Shown here: positions 34,311-47,600 of the stretch, piece after piece
Layout of the letters: every line of letters begins with the position of its first letter
Position numbering within the stretch: position 1 is the first letter of the stretch
Origin: Ignelater luminosus
Lineage: Eukaryota > Arthropoda > Insecta > Coleoptera > Elateridae
NCBI GenBank assembly: GCA_011009095.1
Contig: VTPC01091068.1
Coordinates: 267,981 to 331,980 of the forward strand
Length of the DNA stretch: 64,000 nucleotides
Direction: 5' to 3'
The notes under the pieces: model-generated
What the model was told of the DNA's origin: nothing
The model's input: only the letters and a program-made list of their open reading frames with translations
Database searches by the model: none
Made by a program: the position numbers and the translations under genes

Positions 34311-37300
34311 TAGCTATCTGTATAATTTTTTCTTAGATTCCTTAAGGTCTAAAATAGGCCAAAACTCCTAATATCAAGACCAATTGACTTACTAGTCTTG
34401 ATCATGGTTTTCAGATCAAGACCAAGACTTGCAAGTGTAATGTCATTTCAAAATCTTGCGTACTCATGAGATTTCTGCTCTGAGTTTCGATTTAAATGCA
34501 TTCATTTAATATGAATCCATCGTTTCATTTCGTTTTATAATATTGAATAAGCTATTTATATTGTTAACAGATATTTCGTTTAAGATTTCTTTGATGATTT
34601 GTTGTTAAAATTGTTATCGTACGTGACTTTTTGTAAAATTTAATCGTCTCACAGACGCCTAAACATTTTTTGCAGATATCAGTTCGTAGAAAACTCTGTT
34701 GATATTTCAGCATTTTATATTTTAAAGAAAGTCCGGTTTATACTGGAACCACGAACGTTGGAAATTTTCCACGGTCTCTATGTCTGTCCATGTTAGTATC
34801 AATAATACGGTGTAGTTCCGGCTTCCTTATTAATTCTGGATCACTTACGTGTTAAAAAATCTGGATGTCCCTAGGAGAGTTTTAGCCCGGCCACCAACAA
34901 GGCCGCTTCAGTGTCAGGCCGATGCCCGTTCCGGGCTCCGCTTGTCTGTTAACACAAAGTTTCTACCGTGAATTTATTTTTTTAGTTTTTCGTACTGTAG
35001 GTGTTTTCAAAGGCTGGTTTTGAAAATACAGTAACGACCTTCTTAGTCGGATTAAATAATTCTGGAGTTCACGTGTTGAAGGAAGTATTTTCCTTGTTTA
35101 ATTTCGTTTTGTTATTTTGTATCGCAAAGCAACTATTGTCCACGTAGTTGGGATTGTATTGTTACAGCAAGCCAAGTGGAATTCTGCCGTCGCTTATAGA
35201 GTACTTTATTGCCCCGTAAGGGAATGAAGAATTTTTTATGCCTTTTTTAAAGACATTTCGAGTGTTAATTTTGAAGTTAGCCAAGATCTTCTGTTATGTT
35301 TGCAAGGTATGAATTTATTTTGGATGGATTCGTTGCAACTTTGGTGTCGTCTGGTGGAAATGGTACCCTCTCTTTCAACTAATAATTAAAGTTTGTGATG
35401 TGCTAAATAAAATGCAAATTACGTGTATTAAAAGCCGTGGTAGCAATGACGCGGGTTATTGTTTTGTTTGTTTTTGTTGAAAGACGTTCATATGGTCAGC
35501 TGTTATTCTGGAACGCAAGAAACTCTCATTAGAGTAAGATTTATGTTTATGTAGCAATTGTGTTTTTTGTTTGTATTGTAACGAATCTTTTTATGTTTGT
35601 TGATTGACAAAATCTATAATTTAATTCATACTTTAATATTGTGATAATTTTCCGGAAAAACTAGGGAATGTTTAGTTGTTTTACAGATCTAAAGTAGTTC
35701 AATGATTTTCTTGCTTGAAATAATCAATTTAGTCTCAGTAACTTTAGGAGTTCTGATGGTTATAAATGTATCAATGCATTTTGTTTTGTTATATGTAATC
35801 TTTGTGAAGTATTTCATTTTGAATTTGTCAATGTGTTGATGATAATTGTGGTTCATATTTGATCTCTTGTTGATCATTTTTCATTTCAAAGTATAGTAAT
35901 AAATCTATTGTGTGTCACTTATTTTTGGTATTTTATTTAAGCATTGTTTGTTTTGTTTTCAGATTTATATTTAGGTAATATACTGTGAATTGAATTCCTG
36001 GCTTCTAGAAGCAGCAGAATGATTAAGTTTTGTTTACTAAAGTTGATGTTTTATAAAGTTCATTTTTAGTATGAGAACGAGAGAGAGAAACCGTGTTCTA
36101 ACATCAGGACACGATTCTTAAGTTTTTATATACAGGGTGTTCACGGAGTGGACCCCTATATACTGGGTGTTCGTCGATGTGGGGTCAGGTCAACCAATTA
36201 TATCGTTTAGTGTTACTGTTTCCTGGCACCCTCTAGGTATCTCTAATTGGTTTTTTTGTCAAAACCTAAGCTTTAGGTTCAGGTAAGAACATTATTACTT
36301 GGGTTATTTACTATCTTCGAAGTCCCCGTCCATCTTTGACTGCGAGCTATGGGATTGAACATCTTTTGATTTCTGGTTTATACGGGAATTAGGCCTCTTT
36401 TTCAGCTTTTTTCCGTTTCACAAGTTACGGCTCAGTAAGACATATAAAACCCATTACTTTTGGCTTTGTCTTGGTCTTGCTACACCGTCAATAAGATAAA
36501 GTCCTAATTTAAAATAACCAAATTTGAGAAGCATGATTAGGATCCAAAGCAAATAAACAAACGCAACATCTGAATAGAGATTGTTCAAAAGACTTCCGGA
36601 GTTTTATCAAGTACTTTATCTATCAAATCAATGGTCATTGAGATTGTCATTTTCACATAATGGCGTATTTAAAAATTATGTCTGCAGGATTCTGCTTTAT
36701 TAGAAAAAAAATTTAAACACAAAGTAATGCACAAAAGAAAAAATAATCGCCGGATTTTATTTTGATGCGATCACGCGATATTTAGTTTCTTACTGGATTG
36801 GGTCAAATAATATCGTTGCAGAAAAATTATTTCAATTGTAACATTTTTTGAAACATAATGTAAATTCTTAAACAAAACCTTTAAATTTACATAGAGCATA
36901 AAGGCTATTCTAATTTGCTCACGAGTAAACTGTTTCTAAACCGAAAAGCCAAAATGAACTGTAAACAAAGTATTTTCAAAACCAGTTTCAAAAAATACGA
37001 CCAACGACAAAATTTGACATATTGGGGAGCTTCAATAGGGGTAAGACTTGTATCGGTTATATAGTATTTGCTTTTATAAAGGTTTTCGTAAAATAAATCT
37101 AAATTTTACAGCACACACGTGCGTAAATTCTATTATCTATTTCCATTTCTTTTAGGTACGATATTCTTAACAACGTCACTATAGCTATTAAATATTCGAC
37201 AATTATGTTATAAAATTTTAAGTATGCTTTAGTAAACAACTATTTCACATTAGCGTTTTAAATTTACAAAAATAAGCGCAAATGAAATGGAAATGGAAAA

Positions 37301-37700
37301 ATGTCGAATGACCTTTCTAGAAAATCAACAACCGGTATTAAGTTAGTAGATTCACAACGTTTTTCCGAACTCAAAGCTTTTCATTCTAAATGTGGTTGGT
37401 GCTGTGGGCGTCTTAATACTACAGAGATTGAGGTATCGCGACGTTCTCCGACACAGCAGTAAATTGATTCATCCCTCGAGAGCTTTTAAATCGTGTGTGT
37501 TGCTTTTCTTCTTATATCATTACAACAAATTGGGTCGAAAGCAAAGAAAATATTCGCATTCAAATTCTGTATACAAAAGAATGCTTTATATAACAAAATA
37601 TTCAATAAAATATTATTACTTCTAATTTTCACATCCAATGCAATTCCTTAATTAATTTAAATAGTACGTCTTGCAATTGGAATAGCTTGCTATATTAAAA
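34311..37700. other. Intergenic stretch without a convincing gene
   Basis: Holds a GC-richer patch at about 34880-34945 (GCCCGGCCACC...GGGCTCCGC) of unknown nature, T-rich DNA to 36000, and two tandem-like fragments ATACAGGGTGTTCACGGAG and TATACTGGGTGTTCGTCG at about 36132-36175. The open frames at 35877-35689 (minus) and 37392-37625 (plus) have no recognisable similarity. Confidence 0.45.
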
Positions 37701-37705
37701 AAAAA

Positions 37706-37780
37706 TAAAGACTTCCAAATCTCTTTTATATCTTACACCACTTCCAAGACCCCAATAGTAGGCTTCGAGTTTTGAACATG
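37706..37780. repeat. Fragment of the CARTGTG MITE family
   Basis: Matches the right end of the 13870-14783 element (CCAAATCTCTTTTA, then ACCCCAATAGT in place of TCCCAATAGT, then TTCGAGTTTTGAACATG) at reduced identity. No partner end nearby. Confidence 0.55.
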
Positions 37781-39258
37781 CTATGCAGAAAGATAAATAT
37801 TATTAGTCATTTCATAAAAGCTCTAGCTAGTCAAAATTGTATTCTTGCTACTTATTGTACAAGATATAACAGTAGAATAATAAATAAAAGTAAGATCAAG
37901 ATAGAATTTCTCCACGATAATAGAAACCACTTTAAGAATTCAGTTTTCGGTTCTATTATGTTTTATAAAGTTTATTATTTATCATTAGGCCATGCCGGCA
38001 CACGATTCAAGACTAGCTCTGGTTTCGTTCCTTAAATTTGTGAGAATCAGAATGGCACAATATAGAATGTACTCACTGCAGCTCTTTTTAACCAATGAGC
38101 CTATCTGAACAATTGCAGTTTTTTGCCTTGTAGAGGACGGTACAAATTGTAAAAACTTTAAGTAAACGTTACCCTCTGATGAGATCACAAATCAAAATCG
38201 CAGTCTAGAGCTTCAATGGCCAAAGTTTTGCAGATAATTTGATTTTTGGAATTAGCATTCATTATTCATGCCTTTACATTTATTAACTAGTTGCATGCTT
38301 ACAACATAAGCATTTATAGAATATTAAAGCAAGAGATGTTCATCAGAAGCTAATACACATTTATTTTTATTATCTTACAATTAGAAGTGGTTGTGTAATG
38401 GAGCTCCTATTCTGCAGCTATTAGATCTATTTATTCTTTACTTTTGTAAATTATTTTAAGAAAACCTGCATCTTTAGCAGATTCCTAAAACTTTCTTTGT
38501 CTATACCATTCTTATTTCTTCCTGGTTTAGCTTGCCTAATCGGAGGATGGTATGTCTAACTGTTGGCATACGTGGTTTTCTCCTCCTGACCACAATTCCC
38601 ATAGTGAAGATGTTCTTGTCCAACTGACAGTGTCCTGTTACTGCTCCAGTTTATAGCTTAATGTCTTACTTACGCAATCTGAGTAGAATAATTTTAGATT
38701 ATTTCTGTCCCGAGGTCTCCTTTCAGTATTCTTGGTGTCATTGTATGTAAATAAAAGTCTGATTCTCTCATCTCAACCGTCTGCATAAAGGAGTAATCCA
38801 TTTAGCTCCTCAATATTCTGCCCTCATTCCCACTCCTTTGATAGAACTAAGAGGATAAAAGTTCTGTCGCCATACGCTGTATTTATCCTATCTGCTATAC
38901 CAATAACTGTGGGGTGTTTATCTAACTTAGTAGTGGCAGAAAGCCCCCGACTTAATCATTAGATAAAAAGAGGACAAATCTAGCAGGGTGGGCATTTATA
39001 GATGGATGCAGTGAGTGTTAATGATGTCTCTTCAGTAATTAAATGTTGTATTCTACTAGTTTATCCCTGTAGCCCTTTTTACCTTATTACCGTATATTTT
39101 CCACCAAACATTGCTCTACATGCCTAAAGTGATCTTGCAACCTTGCTAGTTATTCCTTCAATCTAGATTTGCTCTTACCTGCTTTTTCTTTTCCTCCACC
39201 TTAAGAAGTATTCCAAACTCTTTTATCCCAAAGAAAAAAAGTTTCAAATACAAAAGTA
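37781..39258. other. Intergenic, nothing identified
   Basis: No gene or repeat recognised. Between 38500 and 39200 the DNA is less AT-rich and T/C-skewed, but all frames are interrupted. Confidence 0.45.
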
Positions 39259-39260
39259 TA

Positions 39261-40117
39261 CAGTGTGTTCAAGATAAGGATGCACGGCATGGGATCTTAG
39301 AAACGGTAAGAGATAGAGGATCGGTTAAATGAGATGAAAGTTGGTTATTTATAGGACCTTTTTGTTGGCGTTTGCAAAATCTAGATATCTTGGATAGTTT
39401 CAAAGATATTTAAAAAAAGTAGATTTCTCGATTTTCGTTATCAACCTCATTTTTCTAAATAGGTGGAAAAACAATTGGAAACTGTTTTGGATAGCTCTTG
39501 TTTTCACGATTCTAATGATGTAAACATGATACGGTTATTTTGATTTCTTATGCAATAAATTAATGCATTCTGCAGTATCCTGGTATCCTGATCTAACACC
39601 GTGAGATTTCTTTCCTCTGGAATTATGTCAAGAATTATGTGCGCAATCAAAATTCTGAAGATGAACAGCAATTGTTACAGTTGGTCATAGCAGCGTTCAA
39701 CTTAAAAAAATCAAAACCAAAATAACCCTATCATGTTTACATCATTTGAATCGTGACAACAAGAGCTATTCAAAACAATTTTTAATTGTTTTTTAGCCTA
39801 TTTAAAAAAATGAGGTTGATGATGGTTACTCGAAACCGAAACGTTGTACAGGAATTTTGTTAGCATATTTTAATAGAGAACAAAAAGTGGTTTTAGTTTT
39901 CCGATATCTCTTCAAATAAAGGAAAGAAGAAATAATAACAAAAATCGAGAAATTCACTTTTTTCTTAAATATCTCTGAAACTACCAAGATATCTAGATTT
40001 TGCAAACGCCAACAGAAAGGTCCTATAAATAGCAAACTTTCATCCCATTTAACCGATGCTGTGTCTCTTATCGTTTCCAAGATTCCCATGCTGTGCATCC
40101 TTATCTTGGACACACTG
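39261..40117. mobile_element. 857-bp MITE with inverted repeats of about 200 bp or more, TA flanks
   Basis: Ends CAGTGTGTTCAAGATAAGG and, complemented, CAGTGTGTCCAAGATAAGG; TA at 39259-39260 and 40118-40119. The arms share TTTGCAAAATCTAGATATC and AGGACCTTT. It is the best-kept member of the family also seen at 13870-14783. The minus-strand open frame at 40113-39826 is arm sequence. Confidence 0.88.
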
Positions 40118-40202
40118 TATATTATAATAAATTATTATCTGTCTATCTACAGGGTGGTTTAAACAGATAAGGTTGAATGAATCAAGACAAACTCTGCGTT
40201 CG

Positions 40203-40332
40203 GTAAGGTACATCTGACAGTTATTTTTACCCGGAATTGTCTTTTGTTCTTGTCACTCAAATAAAAATTCAGATTTGAATGACAAGAACAAGAGACGATT
40301 CCGAGCAAAAACAGCTGTCAGATGTACCTTAC
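40203..40332. repeat. 130-bp hairpin, arms about 57 bp
   Basis: GTAAGGTACATCTGACAG at the left faces CTGTCAGATGTACCTTAC at the right; the arms then continue with few mismatches through TTGTTCTTGTCA / TGACAAGAACAA to a loop near 40262-40275. It could be a small MITE or a structured transcript. Confidence 0.75.
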
Positions 40333-41468
40333 ATGTTTACATCATTCTCAGGGAAAGTTAAGTAGGTATTTTAATACACCTTAATTATCTAGAAAAATAT
40401 TTAAGAGTTTTGTTTCCATTTTAACTTCTAAAGACCAAGTTTTGTTACCTTTTGTTATAATCTCTTTATTATTGGAAATTTCTCAAGTTAGTAAAACCTT
40501 TTTGGTATATTTGATATTGTTCCAATGATTAACATATTAACTAAATATTGAATCTGAAAAATCTGATCTTCTAGCTTTTTGTTTAGTTTTTGGGTGTTTT
40601 CCACAAAATAGTCACTTTTGCCAAGAATAAAAGTATACAAAAGACAAGAACTATTGCTTTTTAAGCTTTTAACGTTAAGGCATTAAATTTCGAATATTCC
40701 CATCGGCGAAAAGGTTCTCGTAGTGTAAGCGGTTTTCATCACTACAACCCCCTTGGGTTAGATCCAATTTTTTCATATAGGCCCAAATAAGCAATGAACG
40801 TAAATCAAGCTTTGTTCCGTAGCATGTAAACTACTTTTGAGTTATTAAAAAAAAAGAATCTTTAACAAAACTTTCGAGTTTAGAGAAACAAGCTCCGTGG
40901 GGAAGCGTATTAGAAAAAAGTTTCATTTAAACTTTAAACTTTAGTTCTATAATATTCGTGGCTCAACTTATAAACTTTTATTACTATAACGTAATAATTA
41001 AGCTTGATAAAGTAATTAACACAACTAGATTTCTAAGAATTTTATAAATGTTGGTCAATTTGTTGTTGCAAAATCAGTACTTGTTTATATAAAGCTTATT
41101 CAGGTATTTTGATTCAAAAGCACCTTTTATTACAAGAATAAAACAAAAGAGGCATTCTATATTCTTCACACAAATGCAACATTAATCAAGTTTCATTTGC
41201 GAGCGTTAACACCCACAACTCCATTAATGAGTAATAAATTCATTAAAATTTGCCAGCCCAATAATTTTATCAGTATCTTTATTTTACTTATACATCCTAC
41301 GCATCTATAAAATACTGAATAATCTTGAGAAAAACATCAACAAAATCGCAGTTGTTGGCTTTTGTACTGAAGCTTCTCAGAAATCGTAAAAGAAGGCGTC
41401 CGTTACAAAATTTATGGCGTCAATCAGTGTCCACTATTTACAAGTTAATTTAATAGCTTTTTCTGTAG
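40333..41468. other. Region upstream of the Ilp7 locus
   Basis: AT-rich, no other gene seen. It should contain the promoter and any upstream 5' UTR exons of Ilp7, but no core promoter element stands out. Confidence 0.45.
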
Positions 41469-41592
41469 TTCTTTACGGCGACTGCGCTACAGGAAACAAA
41501 CCATACGTCAAATGGCGGAAGATTTAGATAGTGGATTTTCAACAACCTTACGGGTTCGACATCCTGACGAAGTTATTAACATCTTCGAAAAT
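41469..41592 (+). other. Probable 5' exon of Ilp7, in frame with the coding exon
   Basis: A polypyrimidine tract and AG (GCTTTTTCTGTAG) end at 41468 and a GTAAGA donor starts at 41593. From the ATG at 41512 the frame is open for 27 codons (MAEDLDSGFSTTLRVRHPDE...) and ends in phase 0, while the next exon begins exactly with the signal-peptide ATG. Joined, the frame runs straight into Ilp7. It may be 5' UTR, or an alternative start that would give a longer, possibly non-secreted form. Confidence 0.5.
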
Positions 41593-41673
41593 GTAAGACA
41601 TAGACAAGTAATATTGAGTTAAAGTTTTTATCTAGAAATTTGAATATGTGCAATAAATAAAAATCTGCTTTAG

Positions 41674-44600
41674 ATGTGGCTTCCGGTTTCAACAGTAGCC
41701 GCAATTTGCGTAATATTTGATGCCGCGGATGCAACCATCTCTAGAGATAATGAATTAGAAGATATCTTCCGACAAAGGTAATTTTTTTATTAACTATTGT
41801 TTTTTCCTTTAAGACGTTCCTTAAATTCAACAAAAGTAATTTCGGAAACTTTCAAAGTAGTAAGTATGAAGTTTTACGGTTTACCATATAAACTTTCTGA
41901 GGTATATCTAACAAAATTATGGAATTATTCTTACAGAATTAAAATAATGGTTCACTTACATATACATTACTAATGTTTTAATTAATTTAATTTTTTTAAC
42001 AAGTGTTATTTATTTAATAGTCAGAATCTATTCATTTTATAAGAATTTTTTTAAATTCCTTAACGTGCATCTTTCATAACTTTTAACCAATTGAATTCGC
42101 GACTTATTATTACTTATTCTTTCTGTTGAAAATCATTAGTCGCCAATTAATAAGGTGTATATAAGTGTTCAATAGAATACATTTGTGATAAGTTGACTTT
42201 ACACCATCCATTTGTACTTCAAAATGTTATATTTATAAAAATAGTGATAATCATGGTAATAGGTGAAGTAATGTATCTACTAAACATGGGATAAATCAAT
42301 ATAAAATGTCATGCATAATAAACTGATGTAAAGATTCAAAAAAGAAAGAAACAATTCTAAAGAAGCTGTAAACTTCATCATAGTTTGTTTAGTTTGTATC
42401 CTGTCAGTAACACAACATAATTTTCAAAAACGTAAGAACCTGTTTCTAAAAAGAACAAAACCATACTTTTTAAGTAAATAGGATTTTATTTAAATTAAGT
42501 ACTTTTTCTTGATTTAAAATTAAAAAATACAATTAATTTATAAATAATTCAAAAACAATGCAAAGCGTAAACAGATTTAACCATTTTAATTAAACTGAGT
42601 TTTCCTTACAAAAATATTGTAAAAATTGCTACAAGTAGTAATTACTTACTTTCCACTTTATTTACTAAAACATCAAAAATACCGTTTTGTATTTCCCGAT
42701 AATCTAACTATAGCTCTAGATTTGAGAGTTTGGTTTAAAAGTTTATAAAATTAAAAATAAAACAGCTTAAATTCCACTGTTCTCGATTGATGCCGCCCCG
42801 GAGTCGCGCCATTAAGGCTGTTTTCAATAAGATTACATAATTTTAGTAGCATTTTAATTTTATTAGAAATAAAAAACAAATTAAATTTTGGTTTTTAATA
42901 AGAATAGAAGCAATAAAAACAAGAATTCTCAACTTTAATCAAAACTTGAAAATTTCGTAGGCAAGACACAGCCCTGCGATCCCTGTTGTGACCATATGAT
43001 ACAAGTAGCTGCTATTTATTTAACTTATCCAGTCACTTGTTTTCGGCTTCAATAGAAGTGTACACTATGGCCCAGATTTGAGGTAAATGCAGGGTATCTA
43101 AAAACTCGAATTTACCTTTTTGATCTACTTTTTCTTGTCGAGCTCATTGGTGCCAACAGAACTTAAATATCTTCTTTTGTTTTTAAGTTTCTTTGAATTT
43201 TATCAAATGACAAAAAAATGGAGAGAATCGTTGGGAATTTCTTTGTATAGTTTGATGTCTAAAATAAAGTAACTACCCTAAATTCTTATTTTCTTTAATT
43301 GTTTTCGAATTATAACGAAAGAAGTAATTGTTTAAATAGCAATTATAGCAGATCTTGACATACCGTCCTGAATTTGCTGTTTTATCAGCTTTCAGAATAT
43401 ACAGGGTGCTTCTGACATGTATGGAACAAATACAAGGCAGGTAAAAAGCGACCAAAACTCTAAAAAATGAATCTACGCAGAATGAAATTTAAATATATTT
43501 ATATTTACAACTAAACATTCAAAAATTAGTATTCGTAATTAATTTATCCATATTACAATACATTCTGTTATAAATGATACTTGAAAGATAGTGCTTTTAC
43601 AGCATACATACTAAGCCCAATAATAACCATTGCTTTGAAGGTGTGTATCTCGCTAAATTAGAAAAGCGTCAAAATTGTCTACTGTACTCACGAAATAGTC
43701 TTTCAAGCACGATGCAGTATCATAGTTACTGCAGTTTTTTAGTATGATTTCTGTGAAAAATTCAATGTTCATAGTTAGCTGAACAATGTTCGAGTTTTCT
43801 TTATTCATCTTGAAATTTGAAAATGTTATCCCCTGTGGTCCCATGCGAATTTATGTTGTAATATGAGAAAAAGTTTACATTTTTTGAGGAAGTAAAAATC
43901 AGCTGCGAAAATTTGCGGGTTTTTTAGTAATCGATAAAAAGAACAAGCAGAAATACATTTAAATTTATCTATTGTTCAAATATTCTGTATATATTCAATT
44001 TATTATACTTTTCGAATCTTAGACTTGTAGTTAATGTGGAGCGCATTCATTTTTTTTTTTCGAAAAAATAGTAAAAGTATTGAACAAACTTGAGAATAAG
44101 TTTGTGTGATGTATTGCTAAGATCGCAGCCTCACAATCTCATTAAGGTAGTAGTAACGGCTTATTACCGGCAATACATTTGTTGAGTAAAAACCAAATAA
44201 ATGAGTGATACTGTTTTATTACGTTCCAAATTTTCTTTTTATACAATATTGACATGCTGACATTAATAACAAATTACAAACTAGGTAACACAGAAAAAAT
44301 AACAAATATGCATTATAACAAATTATTACAAATCTAGTAACATAAAATATATAATTCCGCAATTTTAGTTTACAATTAGTTTATCTTTTTACTGACCTAG
44401 ACTTTTCTTTATTTACTTTTAATACGTTATAGTACAACATAGTAAATCTATCTACACTCGTATTGTGTAAGTCGATACACTTTAGTTGTAGACATGCTGA
44501 CTGGTACATTCCTGTACAATGAAATGTGACGCACTTCTTTTAATATGTTGCAAATAACCTAGAAACTTTCTATATTGAAAATAATTTATGTTGAAATATT

Positions 44601-47600
44601 AGATTTGATTTAATTTTATAGAAAATTGGCATTATGTTTTAAATGAAGAATAATCTGTTTAATCCAAGATTAAACAGTATAAACAACAATAGTTATTTGT
44701 AAGTGCAAAATGAGGCCCGGGGCGGACCGCCCCCGCCCGGCCTCCGCCTCCCCATAAGTACGCCACTGACCAAATGTCCAAAAATAAACTTTATTAGTTA
44801 AAATTGAAGCCCGATACTTTGGTATCGGTGAGCTAATTGTAGAATAAAACATTTGGGAATGCAAAGCATAACCACAACGAATTCCGTTTTGTAACTTTTT
44901 TCAAATTTTGGCTGCTATTTCGACTATGTTCCCGAGGTGATATCAAAAAGATAAAAGTATACGTTTCTCTTATTTTTTGATGTAAAATACGATTCTAAAG
45001 TAAAAAAAAAATTTTGAAAATTTTTCGAATTTCCGCGGCCGGAAAAACCAAGACAGCACATTGTTTTTAGTTTTTGATGTAGAATCCAAATCTGAAGTCA
45101 AAATTTCAAAATTTAGAAAAATGCGGACGGACGGACAGACAAACGACAGACAGACTTCGCAAATTCAGTAAGGACTCCTTTGAAGTTCGTTGAAAATTGA
45201 ATTTACTCGAAAATCAGATTGCCATGTTTGAACTGCACTCGCAAACAATGCAAACACGATTCTTTTTAACAAATTTGAAACTCAATCGCTTTTTTATTAA
45301 AAAAAAATTAAAAATGGTGTCAGTATGAATATTATATTTGATACTTTGTGCAGTGTAATAGTTCAGAAAAACGACATAATATTCGTCTTAAAGATATACA
45401 ACAAATAGTAGGAAGACAAATAAATTAGGAAAGAAATTCGATCTAAATTATCTCAAAAAGTATTCGAGATATCGAAATACCGATTATGTATCTGTAATCA
45501 GGAGAACATTCTAAGCTGTTTTCATAAATAACATGTCCTGTAAAGTTACGATAACATGTCAACAGACCAACAGACAGACGAAATGTACGAATTCAGATAC
45601 AAATGTTTTTAAATTTCGACGATAAAACAAACAAATAAATAAAATAATTTCCATTTTCTACATCACTTTGGATAGCAGAAACGCCAATAACATCTCATAT
45701 ACAAAATATTTAAGCAATTCTGAGAGTTATTTAGTTTCGACCAGTTTTTTGTCATTTTCGACCAGTGTGCGCCGCCTTAAAGTTTTGCTTCTATTTGTTC
45801 CATGTAATTTAAAAACATCCTGTATATGGTTTGTTATATTTATTTTAAATAATAGCAAAGGTATAGAACAATATTAATGTAACTTGCAGTTTTCATAATT
45901 TAGCATACTATAATCTTAAGAGACAACAAAAAAAGAATAGGTAGCTTGTTAATAACGCTTTTATCGGGCATAATGTAATAAAAAGACGTTGAATATAACT
46001 GGTGTTCCAAAAAAGACTTCACCTAAGCTTGCCATGACACCCAAAGACATTTTTAAAGACGTGGCTGAGATTAAACTAGTTACTATTTATATGTCAATTG
46101 ATAAGTACCAAATTACACCTGTCAGTTTCTATGATTGAATTGAACGTAACTTTTAAACTACTTAAAATTAAAAAGTTGTGGCTTCCACTGATTATCACAA
46201 ACGCCGAATGATAGAAATTACTTTATAAATGGGCAAAGAATTAATGGCCACTGAGTTTATTCTAAAGAGTTCAAGAAAAATTTCCTAAAAGTGGCGATTC
46301 ATATTGGTAATTTTTGTAGAACTGTTTGTTGTATTGTAAGCTTGTTTTTTACAAGAAAAAGAGAGGCGTTCTTACGTCTTTGAAAAGAAAGAAACCGAAG
46401 ACCTAGAGTAAGAAATATGGTAAATATTGAAAATAAACATTAGAAACTCAAGTCTTAATACACTGCCGATGATAAAGACAATTTCCGACAATGGATAACC
46501 AATTAGTTTGAGAAAATAATAAATAATTTACCAGATGTGGTGAAAAACGTTTTTATTCAAGTCCTTCAAAAACCAAGTTAGATTATTTATTCAATGCTTA
46601 ACGCAGGCTAAAATCTCGCCTGAATTGTATGTCTATGGAAGTTAGATTAAATGAAGCTGGCGGCCTATTTAATAACAAGGTTGACTGTTGATTATTTGTA
46701 ATCTATATAAATAAAAATGAATCGCAAAAATGTATGAAGGCGTATCACTTCACAACGACTGAACCAAATTGGATAATTCTTTTTTTGTTGTGTTTGTTAT
46801 TATCAGGAGAAGGTTTGTATAAAAGAAAATTTCCAAAAAAATGTACGGAAAGACGTAAAAAAACATTTTTTTCTCTTATACGTCATTTCGAGTGGTTCCC
46901 GAAGTATACAATAGATGGCGCCGCCGGCAGGGTGCCGAAAGTGTCGAAGTGTATGTAAGGAAGTTTTTGTACTGTCCAAATGGAAAAACTAAAAATGTGG
47001 TTTATTACAAAGCTTTACAATAAAGTATATAAATTCTTAAGATTTTTCTTTTATTTTAATCGTAATTTAATTTCGAAATGGAAAATTGTCTTATTTTTTT
47101 CATTAGGTACTCCACCCGTGCGAAGCCGGGGCGGGCAGCTAGTAGGTAATATTATTTAAAGGCCGGCTCTAATTCAATAAAAAATGTCACTGCCCCATTT
47201 CCTGGATTTCCTCTCAGTAGCTCAACAACTTAGTAGTTCTACATACATAATATGAGAAGAGCTAATTTCCGACATGCGTAATTTTTTCCATGGGCTACTT
47301 TGACGATTTTTTTTTAACACTTGATCACACTTATTAGAAACGGAGCTGCTACCGTAGTTTACTTTACATACGCCATAGACTACAGGAAAGATTCGTGTTT
47401 CTTGTGAAAATATAATAAAAGGCATACATAAAAATCCTGGTGTGCCTAAAATGCATTGGCCGCGTTCGAAGTAAATAAACTATTTCCGGTACGATCTTTG
47501 GATGTTCACTTACGTCATAAGGTACACGGATAATTTAAATGTCATGAAATAGGGATGATTAATATATTTACAGAAAAAACTTGGTGTTCCTACCTTCCCG

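Noticed and set aside
34880-34945. GC-rich patch considered as a tRNA or a coding exon
   Set aside because: No cloverleaf and no open frame with clear splice sites.
39826-40113. Minus-strand 95-codon open frame
   Set aside because: Lies wholly inside the arm of the 857-bp MITE, and the other arm does not conserve the frame.
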